NCBI GenBank assembly: GCA_003538625.1 | Contig: DPRR01000007.1 | Coordinates: 248,001 to 312,000 of the forward strand | Direction of reading: 5' to 3' | Length of the DNA stretch: 64,000 nucleotides | Source: Ignavibacteriales bacterium | Lineage (GTDB): Bacteria; Bacteroidota; Ignavibacteria; Ignavibacteriales; Ignavibacteriaceae | In this document: positions 8,347-17,333 of the stretch, one piece after another | Numbering within the stretch: the first letter of the stretch is position 1 | Layout: each line of letters begins with the position of its first letter | Position numbers and translations under genes: made by a program | Notes under the pieces: model-generated | Told to the model about the DNA's origin: nothing | The model's input: the letters and a program-made list of their open reading frames with translations, nothing else | Databases searched by the model: none

Positions 8347-8412
8347 GTCATCCTGAACTTGTTTCAGGATCATAAAATTAATGGAAAGATTCCGAAACCA
8401 GTTCGGAATGAC
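8347..8412. repeat. Dispersed palindromic repeat between hemE and hemN
   Basis: Outer ends GTCA and TGAC are inverted. Each arm is itself a hairpin: 'TCCTGAACTTGTTTCAGGA' at about 8351-8369 and 'TTCCGAAACCAGTTCGGAA' at about 8391-8409. The two arms are also divergent inverted copies of each other. It lies 6 bp after the hemE stop and may act as an mRNA structure between the cistrons. Confidence 0.75.
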
Positions 8413-8428
8413 ATAGGAAAAGATCAAT

Positions 8429-9805
8429 ATGTTTGAAATAGATTTAACAAAATTTAAAAAGTATGATAAGCCGGGACCGCGTTATACAAGCTATCCAACG
8501 GCTCCGCAGTTTAATGAAAAATTTACACACGAAGATTATCTGAGTGAAATAGTGAAAACAAATTACGGAAAAAATCTTCCCGATCTATCTCTGTATTTTC
8601 ATCTTCCTTACTGTGATACTCTCTGTTACTTCTGCGGATGTAACATGATTATTACTAGGAACAGAGACAGAATTAAAGAATATATTAAGTACGTTAAGAA
8701 GGAGATTGATCTTACAAGAACTTATTTGTTAACAGACAGAAAAGTTGCACAGCATCATTGGGGCGGCGGAACGCCAACACATTTAAATCCCGATGAGATA
8801 AATGATCTGGCATCATATATAAATAAATCATTTAACTTTAATGATAACGCAGAAGTAAGCTGCGAAATTGATCCACGCGAACTTACACGCCCGCATCTGG
8901 AGGCACTGCGCAATAATGGTTTTAACAGAATCAGCATGGGTGTTCAGGATTTTGATGAAAAGGTCCAAAAAGCTGTAAACAGGATTCAACCTGAGGATAT
9001 AACAAGACAGGCTGTTCAGTGGATTAGAGAACTTGGTTATCAAAGTATCAACCTTGATTTGATATACGGATTACCTTTCCAAACAGCAGAAGGATTTGCA
9101 AAAACTGTTGATAAAATTATTGATATCAATCCGGACAGAGTTGCAGTATTTAATTACGCTCATGTTCCGTGGATGAAAAAACATATGGCGCTTATTCATC
9201 CGGAAGATATTCCTGCAGCTGAAATAAAACTTGAAATCTTAAAGATGACTATCGAAAAACTTGTTAATGCCGGATATGAATTTATAGGGATGGACCATTT
9301 TGCCAAACCTGATGATGAACTTGCTGTTGCTATGCGTGAAAAAAAACTTTACCGCAATTTTCAGGGATACAGCACTAATGCCGGAGCCGATCTTTACGCA
9401 ATGGGAATAACTTCTATCTCCCAGCTTAAAAATGTTTATGCACAGAATTATAAAACTGAAAAAGAATATTACTCGGCTCTTGATAATGAAAAACTTCCAA
9501 CCGCAAAAGGATACCAACTAACGGAGGATGATCACTTACGCAGAGAAGTGATTATGAAATTGATGTGCAACTTTGAATTAGATTTCAAATCAATTGAAGA
9601 TCAATTTAAAATTGATTTTAAAAAATACTTTGCGTGGGGATTAAATAATCTAAAAGAGATGGAAGCAGATGATCTTGTTGAAATTTCTGATAGCAGAATA
9701 AAGGTTAAGAATATGGGCAGAATGCTTATCCGTAACATTGCAATAAACTTTGATGGCTATATCGAACGAAAAGAAGATACGGCAAAATATTCCAGGACAG
9801 TTTAG
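8429..9805 (+). CDS. hemN: Oxygen-independent coproporphyrinogen III oxidase (radical SAM)
   Basis: 458 residues. Oxidatively decarboxylates coproporphyrinogen III to protoporphyrinogen IX without oxygen. The N-terminus has 'KYDKPGPRYTSYPTAPQF', the HemN signature region. The radical SAM iron-sulfur ligands are in 'YCDTLCYFCGCN' (CxxxCxxC). Other features are 'HHWGGGTPTHL', 'EIDPREL', 'NRISMGVQDFD' and the C-terminal HemN domain with 'GYSTNAGADLYAMGITSIS'. Full length argues for a genuine HemN and not a HemW-like protein. It is the last clear heme gene of the cluster. Use of HemN suggests anaerobic or facultative heme synthesis. Confidence 0.96.
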   Translation: MFEIDLTKFKKYDKPGPRYTSYPTAPQFNEKFTHEDYLSEIVKTNYGKNLPDLSLYFHLPYCDTLCYFCGCNMIITRNRDRIKEYIKYVKKEIDLTRTYLLTDRKVAQHHWGGGTPTHLNPDEINDLASYINKSFNFNDNAEVSCEIDPRELTRPHLEALRNNGFNRISMGVQDFDEKVQKAVNRIQPEDITRQAVQWIRELGYQSINLDLIYGLPFQTAEGFAKTVDKIIDINPDRVAVFNYAHVPWMKKHMALIHPEDIPAAEIKLEILKMTIEKLVNAGYEFIGMDHFAKPDDELAVAMREKKLYRNFQGYSTNAGADLYAMGITSISQLKNVYAQNYKTEKEYYSALDNEKLPTAKGYQLTEDDHLRREVIMKLMCNFELDFKSIEDQFKIDFKKYFAWGLNNLKEMEADDLVEISDSRIKVKNMGRMLIRNIAINFDGYIERKEDTAKYSRTV

Positions 9806-9865
9806 AGTACTGAATTAATATTACAGTAAAGTGCTGAGAAAAATAAAATATCAGTAAGTCTTGTT

Positions 9866-11041
9866 ATGACTAAAACAATACATGATCTGATTGAAGTAAA
9901 GAACCCAGGAGTAGCTGCGCGTTATTTAAAAAATAAAATAGCGATGGGTCACTTTATAGAAGATTACCTCGCTGAAAAAATTAACATAAAAGTCAGCTTA
10001 AGGGAATTGCTGAATTACAAGAACGACATTTTCACTTTCAACTTCACAAAGCACCATTATTACTTCTTCATTTCAAGAATGATTCCTGAAGTAGCAATTC
10101 ATTCGCAAAAACAGGATAAAAGAATAATTAAAAGTCATTACGATAATAAGAATGATTTATTCAGCTGGTTTTTAGGACCCAAAATGATTTATACCAGCTG
10201 CTACTTTAAGAATGTGAATGAATCGCTTGAAGCTGCACAGGTAAACAAGATGAACTTGATTGCACAAAAAATGCAGCTTAAGGAAGGCGACGAATTGCTG
10301 GATATTGGATGTGGTTGGGGAACTCTAGTAGCTCACCTGGCTAAACATTATGGAGTTAAAACTACAGGAGTAACAATTGCTCAGGCTGGCGCAGAATGGG
10401 CTACACGACAAATTAAGGAATATGGAGTGGAAGATTGTGCGAAAATTTGGACAATGGATTACAGAGATATACCAAGAGACAAAAAGTATAATAAAATCAC
10501 GTGTCTTGAAATGGCAGAACACGTTGGCATAAAGTATTTTAAAAAATTTATGAAACAGTGTTATGATCTGCTGGAAGATGATGGATTGTTTTACTTGCAA
10601 ATTGCCGGGTTACGAGAGCGAAGAAGCTTGCTTCAGAAAAAGAACAGAGAGGATCTGGTGTGGGGCTTATTTATGAACGAATATATTTTCTCAGGAGCTG
10701 ATGCGAGCATGCCGCTTAATTGGGATTTACAACGAATAGAAAATGTTGGCTTTGAGGTACATTCGGTTGAAAATATTGGAAACCATTATTCGATTACAAT
10801 TAGCAGGTGGTATGACAATTGGATTTCAAACAAAGAGAAGGTGCTTGAAAAATATGGAGAACGAATATTTAGAATTTATGAAATATTTCTCGCCTGGTCT
10901 GTGATAATTGCTAGACACGGTGGCTCAACCGCATATCAAATTGTTTGTCACAAAAGCATTGATAAATTCGACAGAACAAAATTTATTGGCGCCACAAATT
11001 TGGGAGAACATTCTGCTCTTAATAAAACTACCTCAAAATAG
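9866..11041 (+). CDS. Cyclopropane-fatty-acyl-phospholipid synthase family methyltransferase
   Basis: 391 residues. Family members transfer a methylene from S-adenosylmethionine to double bonds of membrane phospholipid acyl chains. The SAM-binding motif is 'LLDIGCGWGTLVAHLAKHYG', followed by 'VTTGVTIAQAG'-like sequence (reads KTTGVTIAQAG). Later come 'CLEMAEHVG' and 'FYLQIAGL'. The region 'NEYIFSGADASMPLNWDL' replaces the usual 'YIFPGG' of Cfa, so the product could be a related modified lipid. Two desaturase genes stand next to it on the opposite strand, consistent with a lipid-modification locus. It converges on the first desaturase gene. Confidence 0.85.
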   Translation: MTKTIHDLIEVKNPGVAARYLKNKIAMGHFIEDYLAEKINIKVSLRELLNYKNDIFTFNFTKHHYYFFISRMIPEVAIHSQKQDKRIIKSHYDNKNDLFSWFLGPKMIYTSCYFKNVNESLEAAQVNKMNLIAQKMQLKEGDELLDIGCGWGTLVAHLAKHYGVKTTGVTIAQAGAEWATRQIKEYGVEDCAKIWTMDYRDIPRDKKYNKITCLEMAEHVGIKYFKKFMKQCYDLLEDDGLFYLQIAGLRERRSLLQKKNREDLVWGLFMNEYIFSGADASMPLNWDLQRIENVGFEVHSVENIGNHYSITISRWYDNWISNKEKVLEKYGERIFRIYEIFLAWSVIIARHGGSTAYQIVCHKSIDKFDRTKFIGATNLGEHSALNKTTSK

Positions 11042-11087
11042 CTTTAGTTTTGATTGCGATTTTTTATAAAAGTTTTTAGAAACAGTA

Positions 11088-12011
11088 TTAAGTTGCAATC
11101 ATTTCAGACTGTGGATCGCTTACTATCATCTTTTCATTTTTGCGGTCTTTTTCTTCTTCACTCATCCTTTCCAATCTCATAGAATTAGTTCTAAACTTAG
11201 GAATGAAAATCGATAGTATATAACTCCTTACTATATACCACCAAAAACTTCTTTCAAGTAAAATAGGATTAATATTTTGCTCAATTTCTTTGTGTGCTTC
11301 AGGAACTTTACTCCAGTGAAGCCCTGCTTTGTGATGATGAATAGTATGATAACCATTATTGAAAAGCATAAAATTTAAAAACCCTGTAAAATTTCTCGAG
11401 TGATTCCATTCAGACTCTTCATTTGCATGAACATGCTGGACGTAATTGAATATCAATACACTGAAGAGGGATACTTGCTGAGGTACAACAACAAAGAGAA
11501 GTGCTTTTTGCCAGTCTAACAGCAATGCACCTCCAATCCACAAAAAAAGTATAACGTACTGAGAGATGCATAACCAGTATTTCTGCTTGTTATTTGTTTT
11601 TAGATCTTTTAGATATCTGAATATTGCATTCTGCTGATAATACCCACTTATTGTGGGGTATGAAATGAGAGTAAGAAAATTATTTTTTTCGCTCACTCTA
11701 TAGGTAATAGAGTCATCTCCATCACGATTATTAAATCTATGATGATTTTTATTGTGCGTTGGTATCCAGGCAAAAATGGGAAAACCATAAAAGACAGTTA
11801 ACCACCAGTCCGTAAAAGTGTTTAGTGTTTTAGACTGCCACATCGGAAGGTGATTGTGATTATGAGTCATTACTGAAACGGCGACTGACATAAATAAATA
11901 CCAGGTATAGATAAATGAATTAACACCTATCCATCCCCATTGTACAATAAAGAGTATGGTGGTTATAAATATATAAATAAGACTTTTAACATCTGCTTTG
12001 TTTTTTAACAT
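11088..12011 (-). CDS. Membrane fatty acid desaturase (histidine-box family)
   Basis: 307 residues with several membrane segments (about 12-48, 65-85, 150-190). The three histidine boxes of the FA_desaturase family are present: 'HNHNH' at 50-54, 'HNKNHH' at 86-91, and 'HTIHHH' at 222-227. These bind the diiron site that inserts double bonds or hydroxyls into acyl chains. An additional 'HVHANEESEWNHSRNF' around 193-208 resembles sequences in bacterial desaturases acting on phospholipid. It is convergent with the Cfa-like gene and followed upstream by a soluble acyl-ACP desaturase. Substrate and position of desaturation cannot be told. Confidence 0.85.
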   Translation of the reverse strand: MLKNKADVKSLIYIFITTILFIVQWGWIGVNSFIYTWYLFMSVAVSVMTHNHNHLPMWQSKTLNTFTDWWLTVFYGFPIFAWIPTHNKNHHRFNNRDGDDSITYRVSEKNNFLTLISYPTISGYYQQNAIFRYLKDLKTNNKQKYWLCISQYVILFLWIGGALLLDWQKALLFVVVPQQVSLFSVLIFNYVQHVHANEESEWNHSRNFTGFLNFMLFNNGYHTIHHHKAGLHWSKVPEAHKEIEQNINPILLERSFWWYIVRSYILSIFIPKFRTNSMRLERMSEEEKDRKNEKMIVSDPQSEMIAT

Positions 12012-12135
12012 GTGATCCTCATATGTAATATTACTTTTACATTAACTTACAATTCTACGATCATCATACTCGGTAAATTGAAAACCTAAGGCACAACTAC
12101 CAAAATTGATTCTCGCAGAATAATCCAAGTTCCCT

Positions 12136-13131
12136 TTATTCAAACACTAAAATTCTATTATAAATAAAATCGAAACTAAAAGTTTTTGACTCTGTTCTTT
12201 TCTCAATGTACTCAGCAACTTTTTCTAATCTTCCGGGTATTGAAAGAATTTTTTCCTGAGCTTTTTGTGCAAGATCATTTAGCCCTGTTATTAATTCAAT
12301 TTCCCAAAACTTAATTGCTTCTTCAACAATTTTTTTATAATCACGCGGACCGTAAATACCAATTCTTCTTACAACATCTGCCATATCACGAAAGTTAGGC
12401 ATTGAGATTCCGGGCATATCAATAGCAGGCATAATATCAGCCGCAGAAAGCATTGCCCTGTTTGGATCAAGTTTAAGAACTTCTTTAAAAACATTTCTAT
12501 AAAAAGTATAGTGTTTGGCTTCATCAGCCGCAATATTGCTTAGTATTCCGTTTAGCAAAGGTTCATCCTGCCCCGCAAGTTTACCAGTATTTTTATGCGA
12601 AACCTGAGTCGCTCTTTCCTGCAATGTTGTGTAAACAAAAACTTTGTATGGATCTTTATCCCAGTCCGGATTAAATCCACTTTCGATATAATGAAATTGC
12701 ATTAACTCAACTTCGCGAAAACTAAATAGTCTTGCATCGCGAACGTAATCTCTTATTACAGCACCATGGCGATCTTCTTCGGCTGTCCACATGTTGTTCC
12801 ACTTGGACCAAAAACTTCTATCACCAAGATATTTAGCGATCAATCTGTGAAAGTGGGGTAATCCTTCTTCAGTTAAAAGATTTAAAGCAACTGCAACCCG
12901 AACCTCGTCTTTCACTCCACGAACACGTTCACGGAGTTTTTTAAGATTAGTTTCCTGATCATCCTTTGTTTTTTCATCTGCGGGAAGAAAGTCTGATGAA
13001 AACCATAATTTTCTTTTATCAATATGATCCTCAATCCATTCTTTAACTTTACTTTCAAGCTGATTGAGAACTTCTGTTTTATTAGCCGTGTTAGTTTGTA
13101 AAGATTCTTGCTCTTTTATTAAGATTTCCAT
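12136..13131 (-). CDS. Acyl-[acyl-carrier-protein] desaturase (ferritin-like diiron)
   Basis: 331 residues from the ATG at 13131. A TTG two codons earlier is open but less likely. It is a soluble, all-helical acyl-ACP desaturase (FA_desaturase_2). Diiron ligands lie in 'TAEEDRHG' (EExxH) and 'AADEAKHYTFYRNVF' (DExxH), spaced as expected for the four-helix bundle. The family is best known from plant plastids and actinobacteria, introducing the first double bond into stearoyl- or palmitoyl-ACP using oxygen. With a membrane desaturase next to it, the locus has two independent ways to make unsaturated chains. Confidence 0.88.
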   Translation of the reverse strand: MEILIKEQESLQTNTANKTEVLNQLESKVKEWIEDHIDKRKLWFSSDFLPADEKTKDDQETNLKKLRERVRGVKDEVRVAVALNLLTEEGLPHFHRLIAKYLGDRSFWSKWNNMWTAEEDRHGAVIRDYVRDARLFSFREVELMQFHYIESGFNPDWDKDPYKVFVYTTLQERATQVSHKNTGKLAGQDEPLLNGILSNIAADEAKHYTFYRNVFKEVLKLDPNRAMLSAADIMPAIDMPGISMPNFRDMADVVRRIGIYGPRDYKKIVEEAIKFWEIELITGLNDLAQKAQEKILSIPGRLEKVAEYIEKRTESKTFSFDFIYNRILVFE

Positions 13132-13260
13132 AACCAAATAGCTTGTTGTGTAATCGTTTAGTTTTACTATTTGATAATAGAAATGATTTGACTAACTAGA
13201 AAGGTATTGAGAGTGCCAAAAGCTAGTTTTACATTTAATTTACATATGAGATACACGTTC

Positions 13261-13335
13261 GTCATTTCGACCGAAGGGAGAAATCTGCAAAGCTAAATCA
13301 AAAGATTTCTCAGTCGAGGACTTCTTCGAAATGAC
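13261..13335. repeat. Dispersed palindromic repeat (GTCATTTCGA family)
   Basis: Inverted arms at 13261-13286 and 13303-13335 begin and end with GTCATTTCGA / TCGAAATGAC. They contain GAGAAATCT / AGATTTCTC internally. The same architecture is at 22822-22909. It lies downstream of the ATP-grasp gene, between it and the acyl-ACP desaturase promoter region. Confidence 0.8.
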
Positions 13336-13371
13336 GTAATTTGTTTACTAAAATTGTAATCGATAGTTTTT

Positions 13372-14568
13372 TTAATCACTCGGTCTTTCACTCATTTTTG
13401 CTGTTGCAAAAAAATCATTATAAAAACGTTTTATATATTCGTCAACCAGTTGGTTAATTCTCTCCCGGTTTGATGATTTAACAATCAGACCTGCGTGGTA
13501 TGCTTTCTTCAACCGCCACCAAACCTCCGGATCATTGTATGTCTCAAGATCGGGCCACTCCTGCTTGGAAAGAGAAGTAATTATTGCAGCAGAATCATTT
13601 GCTACCTTTGGAAGCATATAAGGCTTTTCGCCATTTAGAATTTCAATCTTTGCCCATTCTCTCCATAGATTAATTCCTGTAGCAGCTTCAACAAGTGATG
13701 ATAGATTAGCACCACCAACACGAGCAGATGTTTCAAGGAAATAAAGTTTACCATCTTCAGCACGAATAAATTCTGAATGCGATACTCCACGTAGCAACCC
13801 CAAAGCTTTTAAGACTTTTTTATTTAGATCTAAAACTTCTTTTGTTTCCTCGGATTTGCTATCTAGAGTTTGGCTCGTAAAAACTCTGCCTTGATGAGCA
13901 ACTTCGAAAGGTGGAGTTCCGTACTTGCTGGCTAATCCAAATACAATCTCCCGATCATTGATAATTGTATCAACGTGATAGATACTGCCGGGAATGAATC
14001 TTTCCATCAAAAAGAAAGATTGTTCATCAGCTAGATAATTAATTCTATCCCACATTTCATGTTTATTATTAACCTTTTTTAATCCGTAAGAGCCGGCAAG
14101 CAAACGAGGCTTTATCATGTAAGGAAATGGAACAGAATCAGCAAACTCATTTATTTTTTGATGATTAAGAATATGCAAAAATTCCGGGACAGGAATTCCG
14201 TTTTCTTTTGCAACCATTCGCATCGCAAGTTTATCTCTAAAATGGCGGGCGGTTGTATCTCCCATTCCGGCAATTCGTAAATGCTCTCTTAATGATGCCG
14301 CTCGCTCAACATCAAAATCATCCAGTGCAACAATTCTATCTATCTGCTCAGTTCGTGCAAGATAACTTACGCCGTAAATTACATCCTGCATGTTCCAGTC
14401 TTTGTTTTTGTCCGGGATGTAAAATATCTCATCAAGACTTTCTCTTGGCCAATCAGCATTTTCTAAACTTTTTGATGTAAGCAAAATAACGCGGCATCCC
14501 TGGTTTTTAGCTTCGCGCATAAAATCAAATCCTTTTTCATAACTGGAAATGCAAAGAATTGTTAACAT
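13372..14568 (-). CDS. ATP-grasp domain protein (carboxylate-amine/thiol ligase-like)
   Basis: 398 residues from ATG 14568, which is preceded by an excellent 'AGGAGTAAAG' ribosome site. An in-frame ATG at 14649 would add 27 residues encoded by a CTTAG-type repeat and is rejected. The N-terminal Rossmann-like part ('MLTILCISSYEKGFDFMREA') precedes an ATP-grasp fold: 'IPVPEFLHI', 'FPYMIKPRLLAGSYGLKKV', the metal-binding 'HSEFIRAEDGKLYFLETSAR' and 'GGANLSSLVEAATGINL'. Such enzymes activate a carboxylate as acyl-phosphate and ligate an amine. No substrate is evident from the neighbourhood. Confidence 0.8.
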   Translation of the reverse strand: MLTILCISSYEKGFDFMREAKNQGCRVILLTSKSLENADWPRESLDEIFYIPDKNKDWNMQDVIYGVSYLARTEQIDRIVALDDFDVERAASLREHLRIAGMGDTTARHFRDKLAMRMVAKENGIPVPEFLHILNHQKINEFADSVPFPYMIKPRLLAGSYGLKKVNNKHEMWDRINYLADEQSFFLMERFIPGSIYHVDTIINDREIVFGLASKYGTPPFEVAHQGRVFTSQTLDSKSEETKEVLDLNKKVLKALGLLRGVSHSEFIRAEDGKLYFLETSARVGGANLSSLVEAATGINLWREWAKIEILNGEKPYMLPKVANDSAAIITSLSKQEWPDLETYNDPEVWWRLKKAYHAGLIVKSSNRERINQLVDEYIKRFYNDFFATAKMSERPSD

Positions 14569-14597
14569 GACTTTACTCCTTAGTGTATCTGTGTGCT

Positions 14598-14644
14598 CTA
14601 AGTGTCTTAGTGGTAAAAGAAAGAATAACCACTTAGACACTAAG
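14598..14644. repeat. Inverted CTAAG/CTTAG-type repeat upstream of the ATP-grasp gene
   Basis: Arms CTAAGTGTCTTAGTGGT (14598-14614) and its near-inverse (14628-14644) pair at 15 of 17 positions. It lies in the leader of the ATP-grasp gene. Repeats of this general kind, built from 'TTAGTGTCTAAGTGGT', are another dispersed family. A looser copy is at 45068-45168. Confidence 0.65.
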
Positions 14645-14702
14645 AACACTTAGTATCACTTAGTTAATTATAATAGAAAGTTTAAACTTAATTTTGTCAA
14701 AA

Positions 14703-16421
14703 TCAAATATTAGATTTATTGATCAGCCTCATTATTGGATACACATTTTCACCTCTATCATAAAACTGCGAACGTTTGTAGAAGAAATCCAGTCGTTCCC
14801 CTTCGTTATTTCTAAAGTATTCATCTTCGTTTAATTTTTTGTAAAACTCAGATCTTAATTCGGAATCATTTTTCATCATTTGCATTGCTACTGGTTCCAT
14901 TACATAAGCTTCTGCATATTCTTTTCGTTCAAAGAAAGCGTTAAAGAATCCCCAGCTAACAAAAGAATCCGGTGCATCTGGTTCAAGTAAGTTTACTAAT
15001 ACTCTTAGTTGTCTTTGATTTGAAGGAACCACTATTGTTCCCGGTTCAATAATTGCCCATTCGGAAAATAATTCACAACTAAATGATGGAAGATGTCTGC
15101 CTTCATATGGTCTTGGTGCAAACTGAATATTTTTGAACCGGTATTTTTCAACTTTTATCTTTTTAGCCGTTTTAATTTGGCTAAAATTGATTTGATGAGC
15201 TTTTATTACCTCAATCACTTTTACAAATTGCTGAGGAATTAGGTAAGCAGCGGGTACAATAATTTTTTTTAAAGAATTGGCTTTATTGAAAATAGGGATT
15301 TCAATTTCGATTGGATTGTTTGTGTACTTACGAACAGCTGAGCCGGTAATTTCACTGTACTCGTCATTCCATTCAAATCCTTTAAACAAAAATTTATCAA
15401 ACTTTCCGTTGCCCGACAGCACAAGAGGAAATTTCTTTTTATCAGCAAGATAGTTTTTGATTGTTTGTTTATCTGCAACCCTGTTAACAGAAATAATTTC
15501 TTTATGGTTATCATTTACAAAACTTAATGTGTGCTCCATCATTGATTTTGTTGAAAAGACACGATTTGCAAAAAGCTTTAGACTATGAGTCTCTACAAGT
15601 AAACAAATTCTGTTTTGTGCTGCACAATATCCGTGTGATAATCTTGGCGGTGAAGGTAAATCTAATATGCCACTTTCAATAGTTCCGGATTTGAATTCCA
15701 TATACGGACCAACAATAAATCCATCACCTTCAACTTTATTAGTTAAGTATGGCAAATATTTTTTATCAATCCAGTTCACCAAATCACGATCAATATTTTG
15801 ATGAGTTTCTATTCCATAAGTTACGTGATATTGGTAATCAGCGCCATTAGTAGTGTGATTATCAATCATAAAATCAGGGAGCCAATCATTAAAAAGCTTT
15901 AAGAAAGATTTTATCTCAGGAGTATCAGCCTTTAGATAATCACGGTTCAGGTTCAAGTTAAGAGCATTGGTTCGCCAGCCCATTTTCTTTGGTCCGTTTT
16001 GATTTGGCCTGTTAAATGGACTAACTCTTTCATGACCATCAACATTAAGAATTGGAATAATTAATAATATTGAATTATCTAAAAGATGCTGCTTTTCTTT
16101 TGTGATCAGAATTTCTCTGAGCAGAAGCATACAAGCATCTTTGCCTTCAACTTCACCCGGATGAATTCCGTTTTGGATAAGTACAATTGCCTTTCCGGTC
16201 TTCTTTGCCTGAGCAGAAGTGAATGCTTTATCTTTTGATACAATGATTACTTTTAATTCTCTGCCTTGCGGAGTTAAACCAATTGTTTTAATTTTTACAA
16301 ACGGTGTGCTATCCACAAATTTTTGAAAATACTTTAATGTGTTTTCATAATCCGGTGATTCAAGCTGATTTGATTTTTCAAAATGCGTGAGCCATTGTTT
16401 TGATATTTCTTTTTTTTGCAT
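14703..16421 (-). CDS. M14-family zinc carboxypeptidase-like protein
   Basis: 572 residues. The zinc ligands of M14 peptidases are visible: H87 and E90 in 'GIHPGEVEGKD', and H189 in 'DNHTT'. The substrate-binding 'NLNLNRDY' (155-162) and 'PILNVDGHERVSPFNRPNQ' (about 122-140) are also typical. There is no signal peptide, so a cytoplasmic location is suggested, although M14 proteins of this group are often exported. The long C-terminal part (about 330-572) is not recognised and could be a beta-sandwich accessory domain. It ends about 50 bp before the ATP-grasp leader repeat. Confidence 0.83.
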   Translation of the reverse strand: MQKKEISKQWLTHFEKSNQLESPDYENTLKYFQKFVDSTPFVKIKTIGLTPQGRELKVIIVSKDKAFTSAQAKKTGKAIVLIQNGIHPGEVEGKDACMLLLREILITKEKQHLLDNSILLIIPILNVDGHERVSPFNRPNQNGPKKMGWRTNALNLNLNRDYLKADTPEIKSFLKLFNDWLPDFMIDNHTTNGADYQYHVTYGIETHQNIDRDLVNWIDKKYLPYLTNKVEGDGFIVGPYMEFKSGTIESGILDLPSPPRLSHGYCAAQNRICLLVETHSLKLFANRVFSTKSMMEHTLSFVNDNHKEIISVNRVADKQTIKNYLADKKKFPLVLSGNGKFDKFLFKGFEWNDEYSEITGSAVRKYTNNPIEIEIPIFNKANSLKKIIVPAAYLIPQQFVKVIEVIKAHQINFSQIKTAKKIKVEKYRFKNIQFAPRPYEGRHLPSFSCELFSEWAIIEPGTIVVPSNQRQLRVLVNLLEPDAPDSFVSWGFFNAFFERKEYAEAYVMEPVAMQMMKNDSELRSEFYKKLNEDEYFRNNEGERLDFFYKRSQFYDRGENVYPIMRLINKSNI

Positions 16422-16446
16422 TCTGCTAAATTGAATTTGTTAAAAA

Positions 16447-16722
16447 TTATTTTATTACCAGCGATTGATATTCAGAGTGTTTCTCTAAAAACTTTCTAAC
16501 GTACCAGCAACCTGGAATTACTTTTAAGTTTCTTTCTTTTGCATATTCAAAAGCCGCTAACACAACTTTTTCTGCCAATCCTTGTCCGCGTAATTTTGGC
16601 GGGGTATACGTTGAATACAAGTCAATCACATCTTTATCTTCAGCGTAAAGAACATAAACTTCACTTCCATTTACATCCAGAACAAATCTGCTGCCTTGTA
16701 AATCGTTTATTACTTCGTTCAT
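16447..16722 (-). CDS. Small GNAT N-acetyltransferase (YjdJ/NATD1-like)
   Basis: 91 residues, the size of the minimal GNAT group that includes YjdJ and human NATD1. Visible features are 'SRFVLDVNGSEVYVLYAE' at the start, the acetyl-CoA binding 'PPKLRGQGLAEKVVLAAFEYA', and the family ending 'VIPGCWYVRKFLEKHSEYQ'. The substrate of this group is not known. The start overlaps the end of the HAD gene by 4 bp, so the two are almost certainly co-transcribed. Confidence 0.88.
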   Translation of the reverse strand: MNEVINDLQGSRFVLDVNGSEVYVLYAEDKDVIDLYSTYTPPKLRGQGLAEKVVLAAFEYAKERNLKVIPGCWYVRKFLEKHSEYQSLVIK

Positions 16723-17333
16723 AATATTTTTCTTTGTCTAAGGTTCTTTATCAAATCATCGTATCCCAAAAATTGGATTCCATCCCAACCGAGTTTTTTT
16801 GCCGCATCAACATATTCTAAAATATCATCAATAAAGATATGTTCATTAGGAGGAAAGCCCGATTCTTTCTCGACTGATTGATAAACTTCAATTTCGGGTT
16901 TAACAAATCCGACTTCGTGAGAAAGAAATAGCTTATCGAATAACTTTAGAAATTCGTAATCCTGATATCCATATTTTTTATGAATTGAATTTGTATTGGA
17001 TAACAGGTAAAGTTTATAATGTTTTCTAAGCTGAGGTAAAATTTCTACAACATTATCATTAAGAGAAAAAATATCTGACCAATATCTGCAAAATGTTTCT
17101 GCATCTATTGTATGATCAAGATATTTTAACATTTGGTCTATAAAATCTTTTTCAGATATTATTCCCTTTTCAAAATCCCTGTGAATATTATAATTGCGTT
17201 TATATAACTCCATGAATTGCTCACCAATTCCGTTTTTATGCTTGTTCACTTTTTCGACAAAGAATTTGTAGTCAAAACGAACAAGCACTTGACCAAGATC
17301 AAAAACAATAGCCGAATATTTATTATTTATCAT
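16719..17333 (-). CDS. HAD-superfamily hydrolase (subfamily IA, YihX-like)
   Basis: About 204 residues from ATG 17333; a TTG at 17339 is the outer alternative. Motif I reads 'IVFDLGQVLVRFD', the D-L-G variant usual in HAD-IA variant 3 phosphatases. 'LYLLSNTNSIH' is motif II, K in 'GFVKPEIEVYQ' is motif III, and 'HIFIDDILEYVDAAKKLGW' is motif IV. It probably dephosphorylates a small sugar phosphate or similar. The start overlaps the tail of the LolA-like gene by about 11 bp, and the end overlaps the GNAT start, giving a three-gene transcriptional unit. Confidence 0.87.
   Translation of the reverse strand: MINNKYSAIVFDLGQVLVRFDYKFFVEKVNKHKNGIGEQFMELYKRNYNIHRDFEKGIISEKDFIDQMLKYLDHTIDAETFCRYWSDIFSLNDNVVEILPQLRKHYKLYLLSNTNSIHKKYGYQDYEFLKLFDKLFLSHEVGFVKPEIEVYQSVEKESGFPPNEHIFIDDILEYVDAAKKLGWDGIQFLGYDDLIKNLRQRKIL

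Noticed and set aside
14569..14649. Upstream ATG extending the ATP-grasp protein by 27 residues
   Set aside because: That sequence is a CTTAG-type repeat; ATG 14568 has a near-perfect AGGAGTAAAG upstream.
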